Source: Microbacteriaceae bacterium (lineage in GTDB: Bacteria > Actinomycetota > Actinomycetes > Actinomycetales > Microbacteriaceae). From it: a stretch of 39,408 nucleotides of DNA. A model generated the notes under the pieces. That model made no database searches, was not told the origin of the DNA, and saw only the letters and a program-made list of their open reading frames with translations. The stretch spans positions 1 through 39,408 of the forward strand of contig JANXTR010000044.1 of NCBI GenBank assembly GCA_025352325.1, in the 5' to 3' direction. Shown in pieces: positions 8,088-15,990 of the stretch. The position numbers and the translations under genes were made by a program. Each line of letters starts with the position of its first letter. The stretch's first letter is position 1.

Positions 8088-9133
8088 CCCCGGCGACCGT
8101 TCCAGTCCTCGTAGGGGTCCCAGCCACCGCGCGTCTCGTACGGCACCCCGTCGAGGCGCACTTCGGGTCCTGACGCCCCGACCGCGCGCACGTGGCCGAT
8201 CGGCCGGAACCCCCCGGGCAGCTCGGCTCCGGCCGGGAACGTCGCCAGCAGCGCGTGATCCTCGCCACCGCGCAGCACCTGCTCCCCCGTGACCTCGCCG
8301 TGCTCACCCTCCAGGCCGAGTCCGGCGACGCCGATTGCCACGGCATCCAGGTCGAGCACGACCCCGCTGGCGAGCGCGAGGCGCCGGGCGTCGAGCGCGA
8401 GTCCGTCGCTCACGTCGAGCATGGCCGTCGCGCCCGCGAGCGCGGCCAGCACCCCGTCGCCGAGCGGAGGGCGGGGGGTGAGCTGCGCGGCGAGCTCGGC
8501 ACCGTGGGCGTGACGCACCGCGGCGACCCGGTCGGCATCCGGATGCCCGTGCTCGTCCACCGCGTCGGCGAAGAGCAGCTCGATCCCCCGTGCCGCGAGC
8601 CCGAGCGCCCCGCTGACCGCCACCAGGTCACCGGCCCGCGCGCCGGAACGCCGCACCGGGTCACGCCCCTCCAGGTCGCCGAACGCCGTCACCGCGATGA
8701 CCAGGGTGTCCGAGACCGAGAGGTCGCCGCCGACCACGCCGCAGCCGGGCGCGAGCTCGGCGCACGCCTCGCGCAGGCCGTCCGCGATCCCCTCGAGGGT
8801 CGCGACGCGGGTGTCGGCCGGGGCCACGATCGCGACAACCAGGGCGGTCGCCCGGGCGCCCATGGCGGCGACGTCCGAGAGATTGGTGGCCGCAGCCTTC
8901 CAGCCGAGCTCGACCGGGGTCGACCAGGCGAGCCGGAAGTCGGGCCCGTGCACCATCGTGTCGGTGGTGACGACGTAGCGGCCGTCGGGGGCCGAGAGCA
9001 CGGCGGCATCATCGCCCAGGCCGAGCAGTGCCGCGTCGGCGTGCGGCAGCCGCGGGAAAATGCGCGCCAGCACCTCGGTCTCGCCGAGCGAGCCGAGCGT
9101 GTCGCTCGCGGGTGAGTGGCGGGCCGTGTGCAC
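8084..9133 (-). CDS. thiL: Thiamine-monophosphate kinase
   Basis: ThiL phosphorylates thiamine monophosphate to thiamine diphosphate. The 349-residue product has the expected metal- and nucleotide-binding sequence LLGLGDDAAVL, TTDTMVHGPDF, ATNLSDVAAMGA, VVGGDLSVSD, and LDVSDGLALDARRLA. The C-terminal GGEDHALLATFP and a Trp-rich tail are typical. It starts with the GTG at 9131-9133, 6 bases after TACCGT. Divergent from the DUF3515 gene, 63 bases apart, and overlapping rsmD by 4 bases at the 3' end. No THI-box riboswitch precedes it. Confidence 0.94.
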   Translation of the reverse strand: MHTARHSPASDTLGSLGETEVLARIFPRLPHADAALLGLGDDAAVLSAPDGRYVVTTDTMVHGPDFRLAWSTPVELGWKAAATNLSDVAAMGARATALVVAIVAPADTRVATLEGIADGLREACAELAPGCGVVGGDLSVSDTLVIAVTAFGDLEGRDPVRRSGARAGDLVAVSGALGLAARGIELLFADAVDEHGHPDADRVAAVRHAHGAELAAQLTPRPPLGDGVLAALAGATAMLDVSDGLALDARRLALASGVVLDLDAVAIGVAGLGLEGEHGEVTGEQVLRGGEDHALLATFPAGAELPGGFRPIGHVRAVGASGPEVRLDGVPYETRGGWDPYEDWNGRRG

Positions 9134-9139
9134 TCTGCA

Positions 9140-9145
9140 ACGGTA
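9140..9145 (-). promoter_or_regulatory. Leaderless-type -10 box of thiL
   Basis: The reverse strand reads TACCGT, 6 bases, then GTG. Confidence 0.6.
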
Positions 9146-9184
9146 GCGGGCAGAGCTTCAAGCAAGCGGCCAGGTGCGCGCCGG

Positions 9185-9190
9185 TAGCCT
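9185..9190 (+). promoter_or_regulatory. Leaderless-type -10 box of the DUF3515 gene
   Basis: TAGCCT, then GGCTGG, then the GTG at 9197. The same TAGCCTGGC text occurs at 11925 before another gene. Confidence 0.6.
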
Positions 9191-9196
9191 GGCTGG

Positions 9197-9745
9197 GTGA
9201 GATCACGTCGTGCCGTCGTTGCCTCGGCGTTGCTTGCCGGTGCGCTGGCCGCCGTGCTCAGCGGATGCTCCCCCATCGTCGCGCTGACGCCCGCGCCACA
9301 CGCCAACGCCTCCGAGTGCGCCGACGTGATCGTGCGCCTGCCGCAGACCGTGCAGAGCCTCCCTCGCCGGGAGACGAACGCCCAGGCCACCGGCGCGTGG
9401 GGCGACCCGGCGCAAGTGCTGCTGCGCTGCGGGGTCGCGGTGCCCACGGCATCCGATCTGCCCTGCGTCACGGTCGACGGCCGGGACTGGCTGCGCGACG
9501 ACGCGAACAAGCCCAACTACGTGTTCACCAGCTACGGTCGCACGCCGGCCATCGCGGTGGTCGTCGACCAGAGCAAGCTCACGCCCGGTCTCGTGCTGAG
9601 CGACCTGTCCAGCGTCGTGGCGTTCACGACGCCGAACGGGCGGAAGTGCCTGTCGGTCGAGGACTCGCTGGGCGGCACGACGACCCCGTCGTCCACGCCG
9701 AGCGCGACGCCGACCCCGAGCGCGACGCCCACGCCCGCGCCGTAG
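9197..9745 (+). CDS. DUF3515-family lipoprotein
   Basis: A 182-residue secreted protein. Residues 2-23 form a signal peptide: an N-terminal RSRR, a hydrophobic Ala/Leu core, and the lipobox LSGC with the lipidated Cys near residue 24. ASECADVIVRLPQTVQSL, a GDPAQVLLRCGV segment and C-rich spacing identify DUF3515, an actinobacterial family regularly encoded beside ddl. Its function is unknown. Two cysteines in the mature domain (LRCGV, LPCVTV) may form a disulfide. The tail is a Thr/Pro/Ser repeat (TPSATPTPSATPTPAP), as in surface-exposed linkers. Its TAG abuts the convergent ddl stop, giving TAGCTA. Confidence 0.85.
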   Translation: MRSRRAVVASALLAGALAAVLSGCSPIVALTPAPHANASECADVIVRLPQTVQSLPRRETNAQATGAWGDPAQVLLRCGVAVPTASDLPCVTVDGRDWLRDDANKPNYVFTSYGRTPAIAVVVDQSKLTPGLVLSDLSSVVAFTTPNGRKCLSVEDSLGGTTTPSSTPSATPTPSATPTPAP

Positions 9746-10840
9746 CTATCGCGCCGTCGCCAGACCCAGCGTGATCAGCTCGTCGACCAGCTCCGGGTAG
9801 CTCATCCCACCCGCCAGCCAGCAGGCCGGGAACATCGAGATGGGCGTGAAGCCCGGCATCGTGTTGATCTCGTTCACCACGAAACCGGTGCCGGTGAAGA
9901 AGAAGTCGACCCGGGCGAGGCCCGCTCCGCCGATCGCCTCGAAGGAGCGGGCCGCGATCCGCTGCATCTCGGCGAGCTCCTGCTCGTGCAGATCGGCCGG
10001 GCAGACCAGCTCGATGCCCGGGGCATCCAGGTACTTGGCGTCGAAGTCGTAGAAGTCGCGCCCGGTGATCAGGATCTCGCCGGCCAGACTGACCCGCGGC
10101 GGAGCGCCGTCACGACCCTGCAGCACCCCGCACTCGATCTCGCGGCCGACGATCGCGGCCTCGACGAGCACGCGGTGATCCTGGGCGAAGGCGAGCTCGA
10201 GGGCCGCGTCCAACTGCTCCCATGCGGTGACCTTGCTCACCCCGACGCTCGACCCGGCACGCGCGGGCTTCACGAAGACGGGCAGGTCGAGGCCCTGCAT
10301 CCGGCGCTGCCAGAGATCACGATTCGCGGCCAGGTCGGAGCGCGTCACGGTCACCCACGGGGCGACCTCGATGCCCGCCCCCTCGAGCACGGTCTTGGTG
10401 AAGTGCTTGTCCATGCCGAGCGCGGAGGCCAGCACCCCGTTACCGACGTACGGCAGCCCGATCAGCTCGAGCGCGCCCTGGACGGTGCCATCCTCGCCGA
10501 ACGGGCCGTGCAGGATCGGGAAGGCCACGTCGATGTCGCCCAGCGAGATGACCGTGCCATCCGGGGCCGCGACCGTGAACTCGCGCGTGGATGCCGACTC
10601 GGGCAGCCGCACCCGCGAGCCGTTGTCGACGACCTGGGGCAGCTCCGAGGCTTCGTGCCCGAGCGCGAAGCGGGCCACCACCTCGTCGTCCTGCAGCGTC
10701 CAGGCCCCATCGCGCGTGATCCCGATGGGGATCACCTGGTAGCGCGTGCGGTCGATCGCGCCGAGCACGCCGGCGGCCGTCGCGCAGCTGATCGAGTGCT
10801 CGCTTGAGCGGCCGCCGAAGAGGAGCGCGACGCGGATCAT
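9746..10840 (-). CDS. ddl: D-alanine--D-alanine ligase
   Basis: Makes the D-Ala-D-Ala dipeptide of peptidoglycan precursors in an ATP-dependent reaction. The 364-residue ATP-grasp enzyme begins IRVALLFGGRSSEHSISC. It then shows HGPFGEDGTVQGALELIGLPYVG, FVKPARAGSSVGVSKV, RVDFFFTGTGFVVNEINTMPGFTPISMFP, and a C-terminal YPELVDELI. The Tyr/Phe residue that distinguishes lactate-ligating variants was not examined in detail. CAGGAG lies 6-7 bases before the ATG. It follows gpsA by 18 bases, in one envelope-precursor operon. Confidence 0.95.
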   Translation of the reverse strand: MIRVALLFGGRSSEHSISCATAAGVLGAIDRTRYQVIPIGITRDGAWTLQDDEVVARFALGHEASELPQVVDNGSRVRLPESASTREFTVAAPDGTVISLGDIDVAFPILHGPFGEDGTVQGALELIGLPYVGNGVLASALGMDKHFTKTVLEGAGIEVAPWVTVTRSDLAANRDLWQRRMQGLDLPVFVKPARAGSSVGVSKVTAWEQLDAALELAFAQDHRVLVEAAIVGREIECGVLQGRDGAPPRVSLAGEILITGRDFYDFDAKYLDAPGIELVCPADLHEQELAEMQRIAARSFEAIGGAGLARVDFFFTGTGFVVNEINTMPGFTPISMFPACWLAGGMSYPELVDELITLGLATAR

Positions 10841-10858
10841 GGGGGCTCCTGGGTGGAT

Positions 10859-11857
10859 CTACTCGCCCTGGGGTCCGGTCGAGTCGGTGGTCAGGTGGGG
10901 CGCGATGTCGCGCGGGTTCAGCGTACCCGCCAGCACCTCGGCGACCTGGCTGACGATCGGCATCTCGACGCCCTTGGATGCTGCCAGCTCGAGCACGGGG
11001 GCGACCGAGCTGAGGCCCTCCGCCGTCTGGTTCATCTGCGCGATGACCTCGCCGTAGGCGTACCCCTGCCCGAGCAGCCGCCCGGCTGTGTTGTTGCGCG
11101 AGAGCGAGGATTCGCAGGTGGCGATGAGGTCGCCGAGACCGGCCAGTCCGGCCAGAGTCTCGGCGCGACCGCCGAACGCGACCGCGAAATCCGTCATCTC
11201 GACCAGGCCACGCGTGATGATCGACGCCTTGGTGTTCTCGCCGTAGCCGACCCCGTCGACGATGCCGATCGCGACCGCGATGAGGTTCTTGAGCACCCCG
11301 CCGAACTCGGTGCCGATGACATCCGTATTGACGAAGCTGCGGAAGTACGGGTTCGTCGCGGTCAGCGCGACCGCGGATGCCGTGGCCAGGCTGACCGAGG
11401 ACACGACCGCGGCCGTCGGCTGCTCCTTCGCGATCTCGAGCGCCAGGTTGGGGCCCGAGACGACGGCGACCCGCTCGGGATCGATGTCGAGCTCCTGCAC
11501 GATCACCTCGCTCATGCGATAGCGGGTGCCCTTCTCGACGCCCTTCATGAGAGAGATCACGGGCACACCCGCCGGGATCAGCTCGCGCACGATCCGCAGG
11601 TTCTCGCGCAGGGACTGGCTCGGCACGCTGATGTAGACCTGCTCGGCCCCCGCGAGCACCTCGGGCAGCTTCGTCGACGACTGGATACCGCGGGGCAGAT
11701 TGATGCCCGGGAGGTAGTCGGAGTTGCGGTGCGACTGCATGATCTCGCGGGCCAGCTCGGTGCGGCGGGCCCACACGGCGACGTCGGCACCCCCGTCGGC
11801 GAGCACCTTCGCGAAGGTGGTGCCCCAGGAGCCGGCGCCGAGAACGGCGACGCGCAT
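10859..11857 (-). CDS. gpsA: NAD(P)-dependent glycerol-3-phosphate dehydrogenase
   Basis: Reduces dihydroxyacetone phosphate to sn-glycerol 3-phosphate, the backbone of phospholipids. The 332-residue protein starts MRVAVLGAGSWGTTFAKVL, a Rossmann GxGxxG motif. It contains VISLMKGVEKGTRYRMSEV, VSGPNLALEIAKEQPTA, LKNLIAVAIGIVDGVGYGENTKA and LAGLGDLIATCESSLSRNN. The ATG at 11855-11857 overlaps by one base the stop of an upstream 13-codon reading frame (TGATG), so translation may be coupled. A TTG codon just before the ATG is an alternative start. ddl follows. Confidence 0.94.
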   Translation of the reverse strand: MRVAVLGAGSWGTTFAKVLADGGADVAVWARRTELAREIMQSHRNSDYLPGINLPRGIQSSTKLPEVLAGAEQVYISVPSQSLRENLRIVRELIPAGVPVISLMKGVEKGTRYRMSEVIVQELDIDPERVAVVSGPNLALEIAKEQPTAAVVSSVSLATASAVALTATNPYFRSFVNTDVIGTEFGGVLKNLIAVAIGIVDGVGYGENTKASIITRGLVEMTDFAVAFGGRAETLAGLAGLGDLIATCESSLSRNNTAGRLLGQGYAYGEVIAQMNQTAEGLSSVAPVLELAASKGVEMPIVSQVAEVLAGTLNPRDIAPHLTTDSTGPQGE

Positions 11858-11898
11858 CAACGCCCCATCCCGGAAGCGGAGGGGACGACGTCTGACAT
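11857..11898 (-). CDS. Putative 13-residue leader peptide coupled to gpsA
   Basis: The reverse strand has TAGCGT, 7 bases, then ATG, encoding MSDVVPSASGMGR followed by a TGA whose A is the first base of the gpsA ATG. The promoter-to-ATG distance is that of a leaderless transcript, so ribosomes would enter here and re-initiate at gpsA, which has no obvious Shine-Dalgarno sequence of its own. It has no codon bias toward one amino acid, so amino acid-sensing attenuation is unlikely. Confidence 0.45.
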   Translation of the reverse strand: MSDVVPSASGMGR

Positions 11899-11905
11899 GT
11901 TCTGA

Positions 11906-11911
11906 ACGCTA
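11906..11911 (-). promoter_or_regulatory. -10 box for the gpsA leader/gpsA/ddl unit
   Basis: The reverse strand reads TAGCGT 7 bases before the leader ATG. It lies 13 bases from the divergent -10 at 11925-11930, so RNA polymerase binding at one would hinder the other. Confidence 0.55.
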
Positions 11912-11924
11912 CCGGGTCGGCCGC

Positions 11925-11930
11925 TAGCCT
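11925..11930 (+). promoter_or_regulatory. Leaderless-type -10 box of the 11937 gene
   Basis: TAGCCT, then GGCCCA, then the ATG at 11937; almost identical to the element at 9185. Confidence 0.55.
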
Positions 11931-11936
11931 GGCCCA

Positions 11937-12143
11937 ATGGGCCGAGTCATTCGGGAATTCTTCGCCGGATTCGCTGTGCTCGCCCGTGGATTCGGGCTCT
12001 GGCGTCGGCGACCGTGGCTCATGCTGCTCGGGTTGCTCCCCGTTGTCATCGTGGCCGCGATCCTCATCGCGGTGGCCGGAGCGACCGAGCTGGCGCTGCA
12101 CGCGGTGCAGTCGCACGCCGCGGCGAACCCGGAGCCGGCCTAG
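11937..12143 (+). CDS. Truncated EI24/CysZ-like membrane protein (first ~50 residues only)
   Basis: The 68-residue product MGRVIREFFAGFAVLARGFG continues into LWRRRPWLMLLGLLPVVIV. It resembles the N-terminus of EI24-domain (CysZ-like) membrane proteins, which are normally about 250 residues with several membrane helices. Only the first amphipathic and membrane segment remain. After about residue 48 the sequence (GATELALHAVQSHAAANPEPA) leaves the family and stops, sharing CTAG with the end of convergent plsC. No continuation exists in another frame because plsC follows. It is therefore either a deletion remnant or a small membrane protein kept under a good leaderless promoter. Confidence 0.55.
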   Translation: MGRVIREFFAGFAVLARGFGLWRRRPWLMLLGLLPVVIVAAILIAVAGATELALHAVQSHAAANPEPA

Positions 12144-12916
12144 CCCTTCGACTCGTCGATGCGACCGAACTCGCTCTGGCCGTGTGCAGCCGGATCCCAG
12201 CGCTCCACGGGGGCGGTCTCGCCGCGCAGCTCCTCGACGAGCGCGGTGATCGCCTGCATCACGAAGAGGGTGGCCGAGCTGAGAGTCTCCGCATCCAGCT
12301 TCCTGCCCGCCCAGGGGCTCATGTCGAGCGGCTCGCCGATGATGATGTCGACGTCCTTGCGGGGGAAGAGGCTAAACCGCTTCGACCAGCGCGGCAGGAT
12401 CTTCTGGGCGCCCCAGTGCGCGGCCGGGATGAGCGGTACGCCGGTCTCGAGGGCGATCCGGACGGCGCCCGACTTGCCGCGCATGGGCCAGAGATCGGGA
12501 TCGCGGGTCAGCGTGCCCTCGGGATAAATGACCAGCGCGAGGCCCTCGGTGATGATCCGCTCGCCCTGCGCGATGGTGTTGTTCTGACCGCGGGCGGCAC
12601 GCTCCACGGCGACCTGTCCGGTGCTGCGGAAGGCCCAGCCGACGATCGGGACACGGAACAGGCTCGCCTTGGCGAGGTAGTGCGGCACTCGCCCGTGGTG
12701 CCACAGCGTGTAGGCGGTGACCAGCGGGTCGAAGTCGGTGACGTGATTGGCCGCCATGATGAACGGGCCGCTCCGCGGGATGCGCTCGGCGTGCTGGACG
12801 CGGTATCGGCCGACGAGCACAATGAACGGGATGACGATGCCGGCGAAGAATCGCCAGGTCGCCGTCTTCTCGCGTCGTTCGACAGTCCTGTCGATGTTCC
12901 GCGGATTGCGGGCCAC
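12140..12916 (-). CDS. plsC: 1-acyl-sn-glycerol-3-phosphate acyltransferase
   Basis: Acylates lysophosphatidic acid to phosphatidic acid at the membrane. In the 258-residue protein the NHVTDFDP segment is the catalytic H-x4-D box, followed by the substrate-binding VIYPEGTLTRD and VPLIPAAHWGAQ blocks. The N-terminus carries one hydrophobic segment (FAGIVIPFIVLVG). The GTG at 12914-12916 is 11 bases from the murA stop, so the two are co-transcribed. gpsA, which makes the glycerol 3-phosphate, is encoded just downstream. The C-terminal tail is hydrophilic. Its stop overlaps the truncated EI24-like gene. Confidence 0.92.
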   Translation of the reverse strand: MARNPRNIDRTVERREKTATWRFFAGIVIPFIVLVGRYRVQHAERIPRSGPFIMAANHVTDFDPLVTAYTLWHHGRVPHYLAKASLFRVPIVGWAFRSTGQVAVERAARGQNNTIAQGERIITEGLALVIYPEGTLTRDPDLWPMRGKSGAVRIALETGVPLIPAAHWGAQKILPRWSKRFSLFPRKDVDIIIGEPLDMSPWAGRKLDAETLSSATLFVMQAITALVEELRGETAPVERWDPAAHGQSEFGRIDESKG

Positions 12917-12927
12917 GGAGACGCCCG

Positions 12928-14304
12928 TCAGCCTTCGAGCGTGAACTGCGCCCCGAGAGCCTCGAGCTTGTCGACAAAGTGCTCGTAGCCGCGGCTGATG
13001 ATGCCCAGGTTGGTGACCGTGGAACGGCCCTCCGCGGTGAGCGCGGCGATCAGATAGCTGAAACCGCCGCGCAGGTCGGGAACGCGCACGTCGGCGCCGT
13101 GCAGCGGGGTGGGGCCGGTGATGACCGCCGCCTGCTCCAGCTTGCGGCGGGGGACGCGGCGGGTGACCGACTCGAGGCCGTCCTTATGGACCACGATGTC
13201 GGCACCCATCTCGACCAGGGCATCCGTGAAGCCGAAGCGGTTCTCGTAGACCGTCTCGTGGATCACCGAGACGCCCTCGGCCTGGGTGAGGGCGACGATG
13301 AGCGGCTGCTGCCAGTCGGTCATGAAGCCGGGGTGCACGTCGGTCTCGACCTGCACCGGCTTGAGTGGCCCGCCCGGGTGGTAGAAGCGAATGCCGTCCT
13401 CGTGCACCTCGAAAGCGCCGCCGACCTTGCGGAAGACATTGAGGAAAGTCATCAACTCGGGCTGCTTGGCCCCGCCGACGAAGATGTCGCCGCCGGTGGC
13501 GAGCGCCGCCGAGGCCCAGCTGGCCGCCTCGTTGCGGTCCGAGATCGCGCGGTGCGTGTAGCCGCTGAGTTGGTCGACGCCCTCGATGAAGATGGTGCGA
13601 TTCGGCTCGATCCAGATGATCGCGCCCATCTTTTGCAGCACGGCGATCAGGTCCATGATCTCGGGCTCGATGGCCGCGTTCTTCAGCTCGGTGACGCCCT
13701 GGGCGCGGACCGCGGTGAGCAGAACCTGCTCGGTCGCTCCGACGCTCGGGTACGGCAACTCGATGTTGGCGCCGTGCAGGCCGTTGGGGGCGGTGATGCG
13801 GATGCCCTCGTAGCTCTTGTCGACGATCGCCCCGAAGGCGCGCAGCGCATCCATGTGGAAGTCGATCGGTCGGTCGCCGATGCGGCAGCCGCCGAGATCG
13901 GGAATCAGCGCCTCGCCAAGGCGGTGCAGCAGCGGGCCGCAGAACAGGATCGGAATGCGGCTGGAGCCCGCGAGCGCGTCGATCTGGGCGAAGTGGGCCC
14001 GCTCGACGTTCGTGGGGTCAAGCACGAGCACGCCCTCCTCGGGACTCGTCACCGCGACGCCGTAGGCGTCGAGCATCCGGGTCACGATCGAGACGTCGCT
14101 GATCTGGGGAACGTCTTGCAGGATGCTCGGGGTGTCCCCGAGGAGCGCCGCCACCATCGCCTTGGTGGCGAGGTTCTTCGCGCCGCGCACCTCGATACGC
14201 CCGCGCAGCGGGACGCCGCCGTCGATGACGATGGAGTCGAAGGCGAGGCCCACTCGCTCTCCCGATTTCTGAGCGTCTTTCGCGAGGTCGGCGATCGAGT
14301 CCAC
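12928..14304 (-). CDS. murA: UDP-N-acetylglucosamine 1-carboxyvinyltransferase
   Basis: First committed step of peptidoglycan synthesis: transfers enolpyruvate from PEP to UDP-GlcNAc. The 458-residue protein has GGVPLRGRIEVRGAKN near the start, PDLGGCRIGDRPIDFH with the catalytic cysteine targeted by fosfomycin, and VETDVHPGFMTDWQQPL. Cys rather than Asp in that loop predicts fosfomycin sensitivity of the enzyme itself. It starts at GTG 14302-14304 with AGGAG 6 bases upstream. About 20 residues precede the family's usual N-terminus. plsC follows by 11 bases. A -10-like TACACT at 14367-14372 gives a leader of about 60 bases. Confidence 0.95.
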   Translation of the reverse strand: MDSIADLAKDAQKSGERVGLAFDSIVIDGGVPLRGRIEVRGAKNLATKAMVAALLGDTPSILQDVPQISDVSIVTRMLDAYGVAVTSPEEGVLVLDPTNVERAHFAQIDALAGSSRIPILFCGPLLHRLGEALIPDLGGCRIGDRPIDFHMDALRAFGAIVDKSYEGIRITAPNGLHGANIELPYPSVGATEQVLLTAVRAQGVTELKNAAIEPEIMDLIAVLQKMGAIIWIEPNRTIFIEGVDQLSGYTHRAISDRNEAASWASAALATGGDIFVGGAKQPELMTFLNVFRKVGGAFEVHEDGIRFYHPGGPLKPVQVETDVHPGFMTDWQQPLIVALTQAEGVSVIHETVYENRFGFTDALVEMGADIVVHKDGLESVTRRVPRRKLEQAAVITGPTPLHGADVRVPDLRGGFSYLIAALTAEGRSTVTNLGIISRGYEHFVDKLEALGAQFTLEG

Positions 14305-14366
14305 TGATACTCCTGTTCCTGACCCGTCCGATCCGATGGCCGGTGGCGCTCGTCCGGGACCCCCCG

Positions 14367-14372
14367 AGTGTA
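14367..14372 (-). promoter_or_regulatory. -10 box of murA-plsC
   Basis: The reverse strand reads TACACT, a perfect TANNNT, about 62 bases before the GTG of murA, which has its own AGGAG. It abuts the hairpin at 14375-14397. No clear -35 was found. Confidence 0.4.
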
Positions 14373-14374
14373 CT

Positions 14375-14397
14375 CCCGGCTCGCGGCGGGAGCCGGG
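14375..14397. terminator. 8-bp perfect hairpin after the metallophosphoesterase remnant
   Basis: CCCGGCTC, 7-base loop, GAGCCGGG. It lies 31 bases past the pseudogene stop and just before the murA promoter. There is no T tract, so it is at best a GC-rich terminator or a transcript-end hairpin. Confidence 0.4.
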
Positions 14398-14427
14398 TGG
14401 CCGGTGCGCCGGGCGCCGGGTGGCGAA

Positions 14428-15960
14428 TCAGATGGCGAAGCCCCAGAGCGTCGGCAGCAGCAGCTCCACGTTGCGGTCGTCGGCGGCCCCGCTGTCGGCC
14501 ATCGTGCCGAACACCGAGAGGGTGTCGTCACCGTTGTCGGCGATCTCGATGGCGCGCACCTGCTGGGGTCAGTCGATGTGGCTCGCCGTGATGACCTCCC
14601 AGAATCCGCCGCCCGATGCCGCCGGATGCGGTGTGACCGAGTTGCGGCGGGTGTGGCCGTTCACCCAGAGGAGCACCTGCGGATGCCGGAGCAGCAGTTC
14701 GACGAGCCCCGCTCCGAGCATCGGTGCCGGGGTGACGGCACCCCCGAGTGCCGCGTTGCCGATCATCGACCGCGAGGTGTGGTGGCTCAGCACCATCGTC
14801 GGGGGTTCGAGTCGCTCGGCGAGCGTCGCGGCCAGCCAGCTCGCCTGCCCACGGCCACGCGCCCCGGCCGCTCCGCCGTTCTCGTCCACCGTGTCGAGCA
14901 CGATCATGCGCAGCGCGGTGCCTCCGCCGGCTCAGGTCGGCAGATCCCGCACGGAGTACGCGGTGCCCGCCGCGCGATTCTCCTCGCTGGGCTTCCGGGT
15001 GACGTGGCGGGTCGGCAGGCTCGACAGGAGGGCGCCGTCGCGGCCAACCGCGCGACGGCCCCCTCGCCCGAGAGGCGGCCGGGCAGCCCGACCGGGTTGG
15101 CGTCGCCGACCGCCAGCACGCGGGCGGCAACGGTGGCCGAAAGGATCCCGCCGTGGGGGCCGTCGTGATTGCCGTGCGCCGCGAACCACGGCACGGTCTG
15201 GCCGTGCGGAGTGAAGGCGCGGGTCGCGTCGGCGAGCAGTCCGGGGACCTCCGGGAAGCCGTGCTCGTCACGGAAGACGTCGGCTGGCACTCCCAGCGGG
15301 AGTTCTGGATGCTAGAGGAGCGGGTCGTAGGCGTCGCGGTCGCCGTCTGCTACCCCTTCAAACCGTCGGGGGTCGCCGCTGCTCGGCGTCAAGGTGGCGC
15401 CGCCCGGCAGGTCGATCGCCCAGCGCAACTCGTTGTACTGACAGTTGTCGGTGGCGTCGCCGGTGGTGACCGGAACTGCAGCTGGGCGCCCGTCGCCGAC
15501 GCGATGGTGAGCGCGGTGATGGCGCGAACCGTGGCATCCACGACCTGGACGGTCAACAGCTCCTGCGGGCGGTAGGAGGCCGGAAGCGCCGCGACGTCGG
15601 TGAACGACGCGGGGTCGTCGAGAAGCTCCAAGCGCGCGGGCGACCGGGTGTCCTGGATGTGCATGTCGGTGAGCTGGGCGAACGCGGCGGGCGGTCGCCG
15701 CCGCGCAGCGCGGGTGCCGGAGGCGGCGGCGAGTTCGGTGCGGACGGTCCAGGCTTCGCCCGTGGCGACGACATGACGCCGGAAGCCGCGGGGATCCGGC
15801 GGGCCGAGCACGAGCGTCCGGCGCAGCGTGGCCGAGAGTACCGCCCGCGGCGTCGGAGCGATCCGGCCCACCCGGGCCGCCCCCAGCAGGCCGAGGCCCA
15901 CGATCGCCGTCGCCCCGAAGATGACGCCCCCGACGGGTCGGACCGGAAGGCTCTTGAACT
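14428..15960 (-). pseudogene. Decayed metallophosphoesterase (PPA1498/TIGR03767-like)
   Basis: The fragments read in order on the reverse strand. First a hydrophobic N-terminus (VGGVIFGATAIVGLGLL), then FAQLTDMHIQDTRSPARLELLDD. After a frameshift near 15470 comes VTTGDATDNCQYNELRWAIDL, SSGDPRRFEGVADGDRDAYDP, an in-frame TAG at 15312-15314, then HGFPEVPGLL and WFAAHGNHDGPHGG. After a second shift near 15045 come a TGA at 14932-14934, MIVLDTVDENGG, MVLSHHTSRSM, VNGHTRRN, a TGA at 14569-14571, and LLLPTLWGFAI. The DMH, GD, GNHD, SHH and GHTH-like metal motifs of a calcineurin-like phosphoesterase are all recognisable. All three in-frame stops could arise from TGG by one G-to-A change. No start codon is left upstream. 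It lies between leuD and murA. Confidence 0.88.
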
Positions 15961-15990
15961 GCTCGCGGCAACGCCCGAGTGACGGCCGCG

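Noticed and set aside
9134-9196. Thiamine (THI-box) riboswitch before thiL
   Set aside because: Only 63 bases separate thiL from the divergent gene and no THI-box conserved segments are present.
14428-15960. Programmed frameshifting or Trp-codon reassignment keeping the phosphoesterase gene alive
   Set aside because: Two shifts plus both TAG and TGA stops, and no start codon. TGG is used normally for Trp and TGA/TAG as stops elsewhere in the window.
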